Assembly (NCBI RefSeq): GCF_021353265.1
Contig: NZ_JAJTWU010000016.1
Location: 1 to 64,000, forward strand
Direction: 5' to 3'
Origin: Pelomonas cellulosilytica
GTDB taxonomy: Bacteria; Pseudomonadota; Gammaproteobacteria; Burkholderiales; Burkholderiaceae_C
DNA length: 64,000 nucleotides
Shown here piece by piece: positions 28,789 through 36,922 of the stretch; within the stretch, counting starts at the first letter, position 1; the number at the start of each line of letters is the position of its first letter. The translations under genes were made by a program, and so were the position numbers. Below the pieces are notes generated by a model. The model was not told the DNA's origin and did no database searches. It worked only from the letters and a program-made list of their open reading frames with translations.

Positions 28789-29157
28789 TCAATAGGGGCG
28801 CGTAAAATCCACCTCTTCGGATGAACGACTGTTCCAGTAGGTCTTCAACGTTGGGTCAAATTTCAGCTTGAGCTCATTGCGTCCGACTATTCTCAGCATG
28901 AGAGCCGCAGGGGTAAAAAAGCTGAAGTAGATCAAAAGCAGCGCAATATTGCTGACCAAACTGTGCATAAACTTACTGAAGCGGCCCCAACCACGATTTG
29001 GCCAAGCTAGAAGTTTCGGGGCGACCAAGGCGATCATCAGCAGCAGTGCGGCGCCACCGATCAGAGGCAAATGGATGGACTTCCCTTGCAGCCGCGGCGC
29101 AAGCGAGAAAACCACCAGAATCAGGGACCAAACGATGCCGAAAACTCTATTGCTCAC
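28789..29157 (-). CDS. SxtJ-family small membrane protein
   Basis: 122-residue protein with hydrophobic segments near residues 7-25, 35-50 and 75-95, and a C-terminal tail ending in SSEEVDFTRPY. Size, topology and its place next to a carbamoyltransferase fit the SxtJ family named from the saxitoxin cluster, where the protein's role is unproven. The GTG at 29155-29157 is chosen because AGGA lies 6 nt upstream. A frame extending to an ATG at 29205 adds a non-membrane leader. It is probably the first gene of the decoration operon. Confidence 0.75.
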   Translation of the reverse strand: MSNRVFGIVWSLILVVFSLAPRLQGKSIHLPLIGGAALLLMIALVAPKLLAWPNRGWGRFSKFMHSLVSNIALLLIYFSFFTPAALMLRIVGRNELKLKFDPTLKTYWNSRSSEEVDFTRPY

Positions 29158-29566
29158 TCGTATTCCTATTTGACTGGGCGATCCCAAAATTCGGTCTCCG
29201 CGCACATTTGCATAAAGACCAACCTACTCAATATCCTTCGCGGCGCGGCAGAAGTGTCGTCTCAGACGAACAGTGGCGGTTCGGCCGCCTCTAGTGACGC
29301 GCCTACTCTCGCCAGCTCCAACTGTGCACTCACCACAGACGCCCTTCAGACACGTGCTCCACTCGAACCGCACGGCGGTCTCCACAGCGTCAACCTACAG
29401 TCGCTACCACGCGGTCGCATCTGGCGGGTGAGCCCGCCCCGCCGTCTTCCTTTGCAGCGGTGGCAGCTAGTGGCAACGCGTTTCGCCTGCTCGATTCATC
29501 CGGTCGTGACATGCCACCCTCAGCTTTTCGTCAGTCGCAACAGCACAGCAAGCATGCTCAGGGCCT
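29158..29566. other. Intergenic region between two minus-strand operons
   Basis: About 410 nt without a supported gene. On the minus strand the part near 29160-29260 is relatively A/T-rich and should hold the promoter of the SxtJ-carbamoyltransferase operon. The rest lies downstream of the sulfatase-fold gene. No strong hairpin with a T-run was found. Frames in it carry no recognisable domain. Confidence 0.4.
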
Positions 29567-30985
29567 CTAGATCGGCGTGAGCACGAACAGCGGGACACGG
29601 CCCGCGACGAACGCTTGGCGATTCGCAGCTTCACCGAACGGAGGAGCATGGTCGCCCACCACCACCACGAACGGCGTCGCGCGCGACCGTTCCAACGCTT
29701 GCCCGAGCAAACCCAGCAGGTCGCCGAGCTGCTGCACCAGCCGACAGGCCTCTTCGGGCGTGCCCGAGGCTGCGCAGAGCACTTTGAGCGTGGCGGAAGG
29801 CGCTGCTGAATCCTCGAGTTTGAGAGGCAAATGCGTGTCCAACGTCAGCGCGTAGACGAAGCGTGCAGGCTGCTGCGCCTGCGCCACTGCCAGCTCAAGC
29901 ACCGCGGCATCGCAGACGCCCGGGAAAGCGTGGTTGCAGTTCATGGGCAAGCCGCCAGTGGGCTGCTCTCGCCAAGCCCAGGGCATCAGGCCTACACGAG
30001 GCCACCATTGGTTGCGGTCAAACATACGCAGCCCGAACCCGTGGATACCGATGCTTGCCGTACCCTTCTGCGCCAGCACGTGCGGCAGGCACCCGGCGGC
30101 GAGTTTGTCGTCCAGGCGCGAGTAGTGCCCCTGCAGGCCGCACAAGGTACGTAGCTCGCCGGACGTCGTGGTGCCATAGAACGCCTCATCTGCTGCGCGA
30201 ATCGTCCAGCGGGTCGACAGCCGAGCGGTGACCAGTCGGCCGCGTAGCCAAGCCTGCAGCTCGGGAGACCGAGGCAGTCCCATGGACTCGACGAGCACGA
30301 GCAGCGACGTCTCGCCCAAATGCGCCTGCTGCCACTCACGTAGCGCGTTGAAAGATACAGGGTCGCGCATCGGCACGGGCAAGCCGGAGGCCATGGGATT
30401 CTGCTGCTCGGAGCGCCAGACGTTCCAGGCTGGACTGCCCGCAAAGTTCATGCGGATGATTCGGCTGTCCTTGTCCAGCCCGAAAATATGGAACGACCCG
30501 TTGGCCACGTCGAAGCCGGCCGCCAGCACGATGGTCGCAAGCAAGGGCGCTGCCATGGACGGCCGCTTTCGCGCCTGACCGAGCACGACCCAGGCACATA
30601 GCGCCAGCCCCGCCACGCTGCCGATCAGAGGCAGGGAGAGGAAGGTCCGCAGGTTGAGCATGTCCACGAAGCGCACCGCATCCATGAAGTCCATCGCGGA
30701 CATGAAGTGGTAGTTCTTGGCGGCGGAACGGACGAAATCCGCCGACCAGGCTAGCAACAAGGCGGCGGCGCCGCCGAGCGTCGAAAAGCAGGCGATGGCC
30801 GCGGCCAGCAGCAGGTCGAGGTTGAAGAGAGGGCGCTCCTCCGCCATCGGCGCCTTGAACAGAAGAGCCGCCAGCAAGTTGGGCGCGTGCAGCGCGAAGA
30901 CAATCGTAGCGAAGCGCGGTACGGCCCGTCCCTGCGCATTGCGCGCGACCGACCCGGCTCCGCGAAGCAGGCTCCCGCAGGTCAT
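29567..30985 (-). CDS. Membrane sulfatase-fold transferase, LtaS/phosphoglycerol or phosphoethanolamine transferase-like
   Basis: 472-residue protein: four or five N-terminal membrane helices (residues about 20-165), then a periplasmic alkaline-phosphatase/sulfatase-like domain. LLVLVESMGLPRS gives the first metal site, YGTTTSGELRTLCGL a candidate threonine nucleophile, LTLDTHLPL and VVVGDHAPPFGEA later metal ligands. Such enzymes move phosphoglycerol or phosphoethanolamine from a phospholipid to a glycan. The ATG at 30985 overlaps the stop of the GDPD gene (ATGA). A frame 29 codons longer is arginine-rich and lies inside that gene. Confidence 0.75.
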   Translation of the reverse strand: MTCGSLLRGAGSVARNAQGRAVPRFATIVFALHAPNLLAALLFKAPMAEERPLFNLDLLLAAAIACFSTLGGAAALLLAWSADFVRSAAKNYHFMSAMDFMDAVRFVDMLNLRTFLSLPLIGSVAGLALCAWVVLGQARKRPSMAAPLLATIVLAAGFDVANGSFHIFGLDKDSRIIRMNFAGSPAWNVWRSEQQNPMASGLPVPMRDPVSFNALREWQQAHLGETSLLVLVESMGLPRSPELQAWLRGRLVTARLSTRWTIRAADEAFYGTTTSGELRTLCGLQGHYSRLDDKLAAGCLPHVLAQKGTASIGIHGFGLRMFDRNQWWPRVGLMPWAWREQPTGGLPMNCNHAFPGVCDAAVLELAVAQAQQPARFVYALTLDTHLPLKLEDSAAPSATLKVLCAASGTPEEACRLVQQLGDLLGLLGQALERSRATPFVVVVGDHAPPFGEAANRQAFVAGRVPLFVLTPI

Positions 30986-31872
30986 GAGGTGCCGACGCCG
31001 ACCGGGATAACGCACCGCAACGAAGCCAGTGCGTAGACTCCGTTGACCTTCGCGCGGGTGGCGACGTCCCAAGACACGCAGTCATGGACGGGGTGAACCA
31101 TCACTTCGAGCCCGACCGGCCGCGTGCTCAACGCCGGTAGGCGATGGATGGGCACGGTCAAGACGCGAACGCCGGCTCTCGCGGCGTGCAAGGCCACATG
31201 GTCTAGGCGCCGATGAGCCAGGTACGCCGTCACGATAGGCCCGGGCAATGCAGCTTGCTGCTGCCAAGCGTCGAAGCGCGCGAAGTCCTCGGGTCGGTAC
31301 AGTTGGAACACGACACGCCGGGCGTCGGCGGGCGATTTCAGCCGGTCGACGATCCGCTGCCCTGTGCTGGCGAAATCCGTCTTGATGTCGAGCACAAGCC
31401 ATGCATCCGCCGGCAGCGCGGCGAGCAGAGCGTCGAAGGTGCAGCCGGTCTGCGCCTTGCCGGACGGCGGCCCCGGGTCATGCTGGCAGCGCAGCTCCCC
31501 CCGGTCCAAGATCAAGTCCACCTCGAAGAGCCGCAGGCCAGCCTCGTAGGAGCGCCGCATCGCCGCCAACGTATTCGCGGTCGGCGAGCCGGATTCGCCC
31601 AGCGCATGGGCGATCCGCACTGGGGCCCCGGAGCCCTCGATCCACGCGTAGTCCTGGTCGGGACGCAGCGGCAGCACGCTGGACCAGTCTTCAACAGACC
31701 GCACCCGTGCTAGCGTATCCATCACACGCTCGCCCAGCCACTCGCTGTCGATGAGATGGAGGTAGGCGCGGCCCGCTTCTGCCGCGGCCACTCCTGCAAT
31801 GGCGGCGACCACCAGAACCACCAGCGCCATCAGGCGATATCGCGGCGTCCTGCGCACCCTCAAGCCCGTCAT
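30982..31872 (-). CDS. Glycerophosphodiester phosphodiesterase-like protein
   Basis: 296-residue protein with an N-terminal membrane or signal segment (LMALVVLVVAAIAGVAAAE). The GDPD core motifs are RIAHALGE...ANTLAAM (histidine of the HR/HA motif), FEVDLILDRGELRCQHDP (metal-binding E and D, catalytic H) and WLVLDIKTD. GDPD proteins cleave glycerophosphodiesters into glycerol-3-phosphate and alcohol. Facing the periplasm, it might remodel or recycle glycerophosphate groups handled by the transferase encoded next to it. HA replaces the usual HR or HRG, so activity should be checked. Confidence 0.8.
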   Translation of the reverse strand: MTGLRVRRTPRYRLMALVVLVVAAIAGVAAAEAGRAYLHLIDSEWLGERVMDTLARVRSVEDWSSVLPLRPDQDYAWIEGSGAPVRIAHALGESGSPTANTLAAMRRSYEAGLRLFEVDLILDRGELRCQHDPGPPSGKAQTGCTFDALLAALPADAWLVLDIKTDFASTGQRIVDRLKSPADARRVVFQLYRPEDFARFDAWQQQAALPGPIVTAYLAHRRLDHVALHAARAGVRVLTVPIHRLPALSTRPVGLEVMVHPVHDCVSWDVATRAKVNGVYALASLRCVIPVGVGTS

Positions 31873-33800
31873 TGAGCAATCCTTGCAAGTCCTGCTCCAT
31901 CTGACGCACGCGACGGTAGTGCTCCGTATTCCGTCACCCAGTTCCTGAGTCCAGCAACCACCGCCTCCCGCGTCAAGTGGCGGTCGTCCACCACACCCCT
32001 GACCCAGTCGAGCAGTGCATCGTCCGAGGCGACTTCCTGCAGGCGGGCGATCCGCACACGCGGCATCCTCGTCGGCAGAGTCCTGTCCGCATCGGCGATC
32101 AGTTCCTCGTAAAGCTTTTCCCCAAGACGCAGCCCCGTGAACTGTATGCGGATCTCCTGTTCGTCATGGCCGGCCATGCGGATCATCGTGCGGGCGAGGT
32201 CGACGATCCTGACCGGGTCGCCCATATCCAGCACCATAACCTGCCCAGTCTCGCCGATCGCCGCCGCCTGCACGACCAGCCGTGCGGCCTCGGGGATGGT
32301 CATGAAGTAGCGAATGACGTCGGGGTGGGTCACCGTGACCGGTCCACCCCTCGCGATTTGGGCCTTGAATTTCGGAATCACGCTGCCGCTGGAACCAAGC
32401 ACGTTGCCGAACCGCACCGCCATGAATTTCGTCGCGTGTCCCTGCCCGGCCATGTGACTGATCACCAACTCCGCCGCCCGCTTGGTCGCGCCCATCACGT
32501 TCGTCGGATTGACCGCTTTGTCCGTCGAGATCAGCACGAAGCGCTCCGCCGCATGCTCCGCGGCTGCCAGGGAGGCGTGATACGTCCCCAGCGTGTTGTT
32601 CCTCAGCGCCGCCCCCGCGTTCTCTTCCTCCATCAGCGGCACATGCTTGTAGGCCGCGGCGTGAAAAACGATCTGCGGCTTGTATTTGCCGAAGACGAAC
32701 CGCAGGTGCTCGAGGTCTTTCACGTCGCCGATCAACCGCACGAGCGAAACCTGCGGAAACTTCTCGCCCAGCTCCTGCTCGATGGTGTACAGGGCGAATT
32801 CGCTCAACTCATACAGCACGATCTTCGCCGGACCGTAACGCGCCACCTGGCGGCATAGCTCGGAGCCGATAGAGCCGCCGGCGCCCGTGATCAGCACCAC
32901 CTTGCCATTCAGGCACTCGCTGATGCCGCCTTCGTCGAGCTCCACCGGCTCGCGACCCAGCAGGTCTTCGGGTTCAATGTCGCGAACCTGGTTCACCGAA
33001 CGGCCGGACAGCAGCTCTTCGCTGCTGGGCACTGTCAGCACCGGCAAGCCGACCTTGCCGGCAATGTCCAGCGCGCGACGCCGCTCGGGCACGCTGGCGC
33101 CCGGCATGGCGATGATCAGGTGAGTGATGCCGTGCAACTCGGCGAAATAACCGGCTTGCTCCAGCCGACCGAGAACGGGCACTGCGGCCACACGGGCGCC
33201 CTGCTTGTCGGGTGCATCATCCAGGAAGCCGACGATGACCCAGCCCTGGCTGTGCTGCAGGCCCGCAACCAGCAACCGTCCCGCGTCTCCCGCCCCCAAC
33301 ACGAGTGCCCGCCTCTGCTCCTGGGCACTGCCACTGATGCGGCTGCGCATGTGCTCGTACAGCATGCGGTAGCCCATGCGCATCATCGCAAGCAGCATCA
33401 GCGTGAACAGCGGATGCAAGGCCAGCACCGCGCGCGGCACGCCGTGCAGGTGAGCCATCAGCACGACGGTGGCGGCAACTAGGCCAGCACCGCCACAGGC
33501 CAGCGCCAGGCGCTTGACCTCTCCGAAGCCCGAGAAGCGCCACATGCCCTTGGGCACATGCAACACCATCAGCGCGACGCCGTACAGCGCCAACACGCCC
33601 AGCAACACATAGCCGTCGTAGTTGGGGCGTGCCGAAAACCAGCGCTCAAACCCGAGGCGAAAGAGATACGTGAACTGCCAGGCCAACGCAACGACGGCGA
33701 GGTCCAGCAGCAAAGCCAGCCGCTCCCGGTGCGGACGCACGCGGGTCAACAGCACATCAAGACGTTGCCAATCCATAGGGGCGTGATTGTCGATGCTCAT
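31869..33800 (-). CDS. Membrane-bound UDP-N-acetylhexosamine 4,6-dehydratase (WbpM/PglF/CapD family)
   Basis: 643-residue full-length protein: four membrane helices in residues 20-140, a first Rossmann-like CoA-binding domain (RALVLGAGDAGRLL), then an SDR catalytic domain with ITGAGGSIGSELCRQ, YKHVPLMEEE, STDKAVNPTNVMGATKR and RFGNVLGSSGSVIPKF. It makes the UDP-4-keto-6-deoxy sugar used for bacillosamine, FucNAc or QuiNAc. Next to PglE- and PglC-like genes, bacillosamine-type or related 4-aminosugar synthesis is the best guess. ATG overlaps at both ends. Confidence 0.92.
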   Translation of the reverse strand: MSIDNHAPMDWQRLDVLLTRVRPHRERLALLLDLAVVALAWQFTYLFRLGFERWFSARPNYDGYVLLGVLALYGVALMVLHVPKGMWRFSGFGEVKRLALACGGAGLVAATVVLMAHLHGVPRAVLALHPLFTLMLLAMMRMGYRMLYEHMRSRISGSAQEQRRALVLGAGDAGRLLVAGLQHSQGWVIVGFLDDAPDKQGARVAAVPVLGRLEQAGYFAELHGITHLIIAMPGASVPERRRALDIAGKVGLPVLTVPSSEELLSGRSVNQVRDIEPEDLLGREPVELDEGGISECLNGKVVLITGAGGSIGSELCRQVARYGPAKIVLYELSEFALYTIEQELGEKFPQVSLVRLIGDVKDLEHLRFVFGKYKPQIVFHAAAYKHVPLMEEENAGAALRNNTLGTYHASLAAAEHAAERFVLISTDKAVNPTNVMGATKRAAELVISHMAGQGHATKFMAVRFGNVLGSSGSVIPKFKAQIARGGPVTVTHPDVIRYFMTIPEAARLVVQAAAIGETGQVMVLDMGDPVRIVDLARTMIRMAGHDEQEIRIQFTGLRLGEKLYEELIADADRTLPTRMPRVRIARLQEVASDDALLDWVRGVVDDRHLTREAVVAGLRNWVTEYGALPSRASDGAGLARIAQ

Positions 33801-34384
33801 CCGCGCAGGACCCGGGCGAGGGTGCGCAGAATGAGCTGCAGGTCGGTCAGAACGCTGGCCTTGGCGGCGTAGTCCGCGGACAGGCGCAACTTGGCGGGGA
33901 GGATGACCTCACGGTATTCGCGTTCCGGGTCAGCCGCCGCGGCCAGCAGTTCGGCTTCATGGCTGAAGGCCAGAGATGCGGGGTCTGTGACCCCGGGCCG
34001 CACAGACAGCACGCGCGCACGCATATCCGCCGGGTAGAGCTCGACATAGCGCGGCAACTCGGGCCGTGGGCCGACCAGGCTCATCGCACCTCTGAGCACG
34101 TCCCAGAGCTGCGGCAGTTCGTCGAGCTTGCAGGCCCGCAGCAGCCGGCCTGCGCGCGTGATGCGCGGATCCACTCCCACGGTGATGGCAGCGCCTGGCT
34201 CGACACGCATCGTGCGGAACTTGTGGATCGTGAACGGCACGCCATGGCGCCCGACACGCGTTTGCCGGAACAACGCCGGGCCGTGCGAATCGAGTTTGAT
34301 CCAGACAGCGATCAACAACAGCAGCGGCGCCAGCAGCAGCAGGCCCAGCGCCGAACACACCACGTCGAAGAGACGCTTGATCAA
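33797..34384 (-). CDS. PglC-like polyprenyl-phosphate phosphoglycosyl transferase
   Basis: 195-residue monotopic initiating transferase of the WbaP/PglC superfamily in its minimal form. An N-terminal re-entrant hydrophobic helix ([25 protein letters not shown]) is followed by [51 protein letters not shown] and [12 protein letters not shown]. The catalytic Asp-Glu pair lies in the LDELPQ region. It starts with TTG at 34384 in a TTGA overlap with the aminotransferase stop. It is the second initiator of lipid-linked glycan synthesis in this locus. Confidence 0.92.
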   Translation of the reverse strand: MIKRLFDVVCSALGLLLLAPLLLLIAVWIKLDSHGPALFRQTRVGRHGVPFTIHKFRTMRVEPGAAITVGVDPRITRAGRLLRACKLDELPQLWDVLRGAMSLVGPRPELPRYVELYPADMRARVLSVRPGVTDPASLAFSHEAELLAAAADPEREYREVILPAKLRLSADYAAKASVLTDLQLILRTLARVLRG

Positions 34385-35547
34385 GCCAGCAAGCCGCGCA
34401 CGGCGGCGATGACCCTCTCGACATCGGCGTCGCTCATGGCCGTGTAGAGCGGCAGGCTGACCGTGCGCTCGAATGCCTTTTGCGATTGCGGGAACTGTTC
34501 AGCCGTCAGGCCGTACCGGTCGCGCCAATAGGGATGCAAGTGAAGCGGCACGTAGTGCACGCTGCAGCCGATGCCGGCGGCGAACATGCCTTCGATGAAC
34601 ACATCTCGCGTGATCGGGGCATCGTCAGCCAGGCGCACAACGTAGAGGTGCCAGGCATGGGTGTCGCCCTCTGGAGCCTGCGGCGGCAGGATCAACGGCA
34701 GGTCTGAGAACGCTTCGTTGAAGCGGTTCGCGATCTGCTCGCGGCGCTGCTGGAAGGCCGGCAGCCGCTTGAGTTGATGCAGCCCCAGCGCGGCGGCGAT
34801 GTCGGTCAGGTTGTACTTGAAGCCAGGGGCGACGATCTCGTAGTACCAGCTGGGTACCTTGGCCGTGAAGCGGTCGAAGGCGTCACGGCTCATGCCGTGC
34901 AGGCGCATGATGCGGGCGCGCTTGGCGAGCTCCGGGTTGCGCGTGACCAGCATGCCGCCCTCGCCCGTCGTCATCGTCTTGTTCGCGTAGAAGCTGAAGA
35001 CGGTGGCGTCGGTGCCGAGGGTGCCGATCAGCTCCTTTTCCAACGTCGTCGGCAATGCGTGGGCGGCGTCGTCGATCACGCGCAGGCCATGGCGGCGGGC
35101 GATGTCCAGGACCGCGATCATGTCCACGGCCAGGCCGGCGTAGTGGACGGGCATGATGGCCTTGGTGCGCGGCGTGATGGCGGCCTCGATGGCGGCGATG
35201 TCGATGTTCAGTGTCGTGGGGTCGATGTCGACCAGTTTCACGTCGGCGCCCAGGTAGCGAACGACTTCGGCCGTTGCCGTGAACGTGTGGGTCGTCGTGA
35301 TGACTTCATCACCGGGGCCCAGGCCGATCGCTTCGAGAGCCAGGTGCAGACCGGCCGTCGCCGAGTTGACGGCGATGCATTCGATCTGCGGGTCGCCCAG
35401 GAACTCGGCGAAGGCCTGTTCGAAGCGCTTGGCCTTGGGGCCGGTGGTGATCCAGCCGGATTTCAGGGTGTCGACGACTTCGGCGATCTCGTCTTCGCCG
35501 ATGTCCGGCAGGGCGAAGGGCAGGAAAGGTTGCTTTGAATCGCTCAT
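34381..35547 (-). CDS. DegT/DnrJ/EryC1-family sugar aminotransferase (PglE-like)
   Basis: 388-residue PLP enzyme. [25 protein letters not shown] and [15 protein letters not shown] (Schiff-base lysine) are the family landmarks, and lysine is retained, unlike in the DdhC homologue of this window. It would aminate the UDP-4-keto-6-deoxyhexose made by the WbpM/PglF-like enzyme encoded two genes downstream. Its start overlaps the PIN-toxin stop (ATGA). No PglD-type acetyltransferase is obvious, so the final sugar is unclear. Confidence 0.9.
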   Translation of the reverse strand: MSDSKQPFLPFALPDIGEDEIAEVVDTLKSGWITTGPKAKRFEQAFAEFLGDPQIECIAVNSATAGLHLALEAIGLGPGDEVITTTHTFTATAEVVRYLGADVKLVDIDPTTLNIDIAAIEAAITPRTKAIMPVHYAGLAVDMIAVLDIARRHGLRVIDDAAHALPTTLEKELIGTLGTDATVFSFYANKTMTTGEGGMLVTRNPELAKRARIMRLHGMSRDAFDRFTAKVPSWYYEIVAPGFKYNLTDIAAALGLHQLKRLPAFQQRREQIANRFNEAFSDLPLILPPQAPEGDTHAWHLYVVRLADDAPITRDVFIEGMFAAGIGCSVHYVPLHLHPYWRDRYGLTAEQFPQSQKAFERTVSLPLYTAMSDADVERVIAAVRGLLA

Positions 35548-35981
35548 GGAGCCAGGGTAACGAGGTGATCGGGCCGCGCGCCGGGCACGGCGTAAAGCGG
35601 GATCGCGCGGTCGAAGGTGACCAGGCGAAGACCATGACGCACAGCCAGCGCCAGCAGGTAGGCATCGGTGAGCTGGCGCGAGCCGGTGATGTGGGTCCAG
35701 TTCAACACACCCGGATCCAGCAGGCTGAAGTCATCAGCATAAAAGCGGTGCATTTCGTGTGCCGTGGCTTCAGCAAGCCGTTCGCGCACGGCATTCGGGG
35801 TCTGCGCGTTGGGATGGCCCGGACGGCTCAGGATGCGCAGGCAGCCGTTCTGCGTCAACGGGCACGATGCCCAGCCGCCCTCCCAATGACTGGACAACCA
35901 TTGCATCGCGGTCTCATGGTGGACGTGAGCCTGGTCCTGAAGTGCCAGCAGAACATTGACGTCGAGCAGCGCGCGCAGCAT
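35544..35981 (-). CDS. VapC-like PIN-domain ribonuclease toxin
   Basis: 145-residue PIN protein. [10 protein letters not shown] carries the first catalytic aspartate, [13 protein letters not shown] the central segment, and [20 protein letters not shown] the C-terminal acidic positions. Its size and the gene order antitoxin-toxin fit a type II pair that cleaves RNA when released. It is translationally embedded in the glycan operon: its start overlaps the antitoxin stop by 1 nt and its stop overlaps the aminotransferase start by 4 nt. Confidence 0.87.
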   Translation of the reverse strand: MLRALLDVNVLLALQDQAHVHHETAMQWLSSHWEGGWASCPLTQNGCLRILSRPGHPNAQTPNAVRERLAEATAHEMHRFYADDFSLLDPGVLNWTHITGSRQLTDAYLLALAVRHGLRLVTFDRAIPLYAVPGARPDHLVTLAP

Positions 35982-36223
35982 CAGACGCCGTCTTCGTCGC
36001 GGAGCCGGTTGATCACTTCATTTGTCACGACGGCGCCCGGCTTGGCGGCGAACGGCCGAAAGCCGGGGACCGTGTACCGAGCGGTCCCCTCCGAGGCGCC
36101 ACGCGCCGTCAACGCCTGACGCAACAGTCGGGAGATGACGGCACCCGCTGTCGTGCCCTCGTGCCGGGCGAGTTCCTTGGAAGCGGCCAGCAGATCGTCG
36201 TCGATGTCGAGGGTTGTGCGCAT
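35981..36223 (-). CDS. Ribbon-helix-helix type antitoxin (VapB-like)
   Basis: 80-residue protein. MRTTLDIDDDLLAASKELARHEG followed by TTAGAVISRLLRQAL is a typical ribbon-helix-helix DNA-binding fold of VapB/RHH antitoxins. The C-terminal half, with PGFRPFAAKPGAVVTNEVINRL, would wrap the toxin. It overlaps the toxin start (TGATG). It lies 33 nt after the methyltransferase stop, so autoregulation could reach the glycan genes downstream. Confidence 0.85.
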   Translation of the reverse strand: MRTTLDIDDDLLAASKELARHEGTTAGAVISRLLRQALTARGASEGTARYTVPGFRPFAAKPGAVVTNEVINRLRDEDGV

Positions 36224-36256
36224 ACGAACTGCATCTGATGCGGTGATGCACCGATG

Positions 36257-36922
36257 TTACCTCTCGATGAGGACCAATCGGTGAGTCCGCAGCAAGGGGA
36301 TGGCATTGAAGAAGGAATAGGCCCAGGGCATCGCCCTGGCCAGCGGCGGCGCCAGCGTCACACGGCAAGCGGTGAGTCGGCCCTGTGGGAACAACTCGCG
36401 CACCCTGCCTATCGGCACACCGCGCACATCCCGGTTGCGCGGGTTGTTGACGGTGAAGTCGTACCAAACAACCGCGCCGCCGGGCTTGAGCCAGCGCCAC
36501 ATCGCCGCGGCCACGCGCTGCTGCAGCGCGTCATCGAGGATGGACGAGAACACCGTCGACTGAAACACCAGGTCCTGGCTGCCGGGCGCCACATCGGCGT
36601 TGGACGCGTCGCCGGCCAGCAAGCGCACACGCTCGGGCAGCGCCGCGCGGGCTGCGGCCAGTCGGGCGGGCAGCAGCTCGATGCCGGTCAGGTGTTCAGG
36701 GCGCAGGCCCACACGCATCAGGTCCAGCAGGTTGCCGCCCGCCCCGCAGCCGACTTCTGTCGCATGCCAGTCGCCGGGCTGCCCCGGACGCGTCGCGAGC
36801 AGCTTGAGCAGCGCGCGCTGGCGCTCCTGCCACATCTGCCAGACCTCGGGCCGCAGCAGGCTGTAGCGGTCACCCGCATCACGACGTGCGTAGCGTTCGG
36901 CGATGCGGTCCAGCTCGCTCAC
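36257..36922 (-). CDS. Class I SAM-dependent methyltransferase
   Basis: 221-residue cytosolic methyltransferase. The SAM motif EVGCGAGGNLLDL lies near residues 56-68, with LTGIELLPARL (acidic residue at the end of beta 2) and LLAGDASNADV after it. The GTG at 36920-36922 overlaps the previous stop as GTGA, and a much longer frame through the same codons only reads antisense-like sequence of the neighbouring glycosyltransferase gene. It probably methylates a glycan sugar hydroxyl, but the target cannot be read. Confidence 0.82.
   Translation of the reverse strand: MSELDRIAERYARRDAGDRYSLLRPEVWQMWQERQRALLKLLATRPGQPGDWHATEVGCGAGGNLLDLMRVGLRPEHLTGIELLPARLAAARAALPERVRLLAGDASNADVAPGSQDLVFQSTVFSSILDDALQQRVAAAMWRWLKPGGAVVWYDFTVNNPRNRDVRGVPIGRVRELFPQGRLTACRVTLAPPLARAMPWAYSFFNAIPLLRTHRLVLIER

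Noticed and set aside
29071-29580. 169-codon plus-strand frame over the SxtJ-like gene and its upstream DNA
   Set aside because: Antisense to the SxtJ-like gene in its first part and serine/arginine-rich afterwards, no recognised domain.
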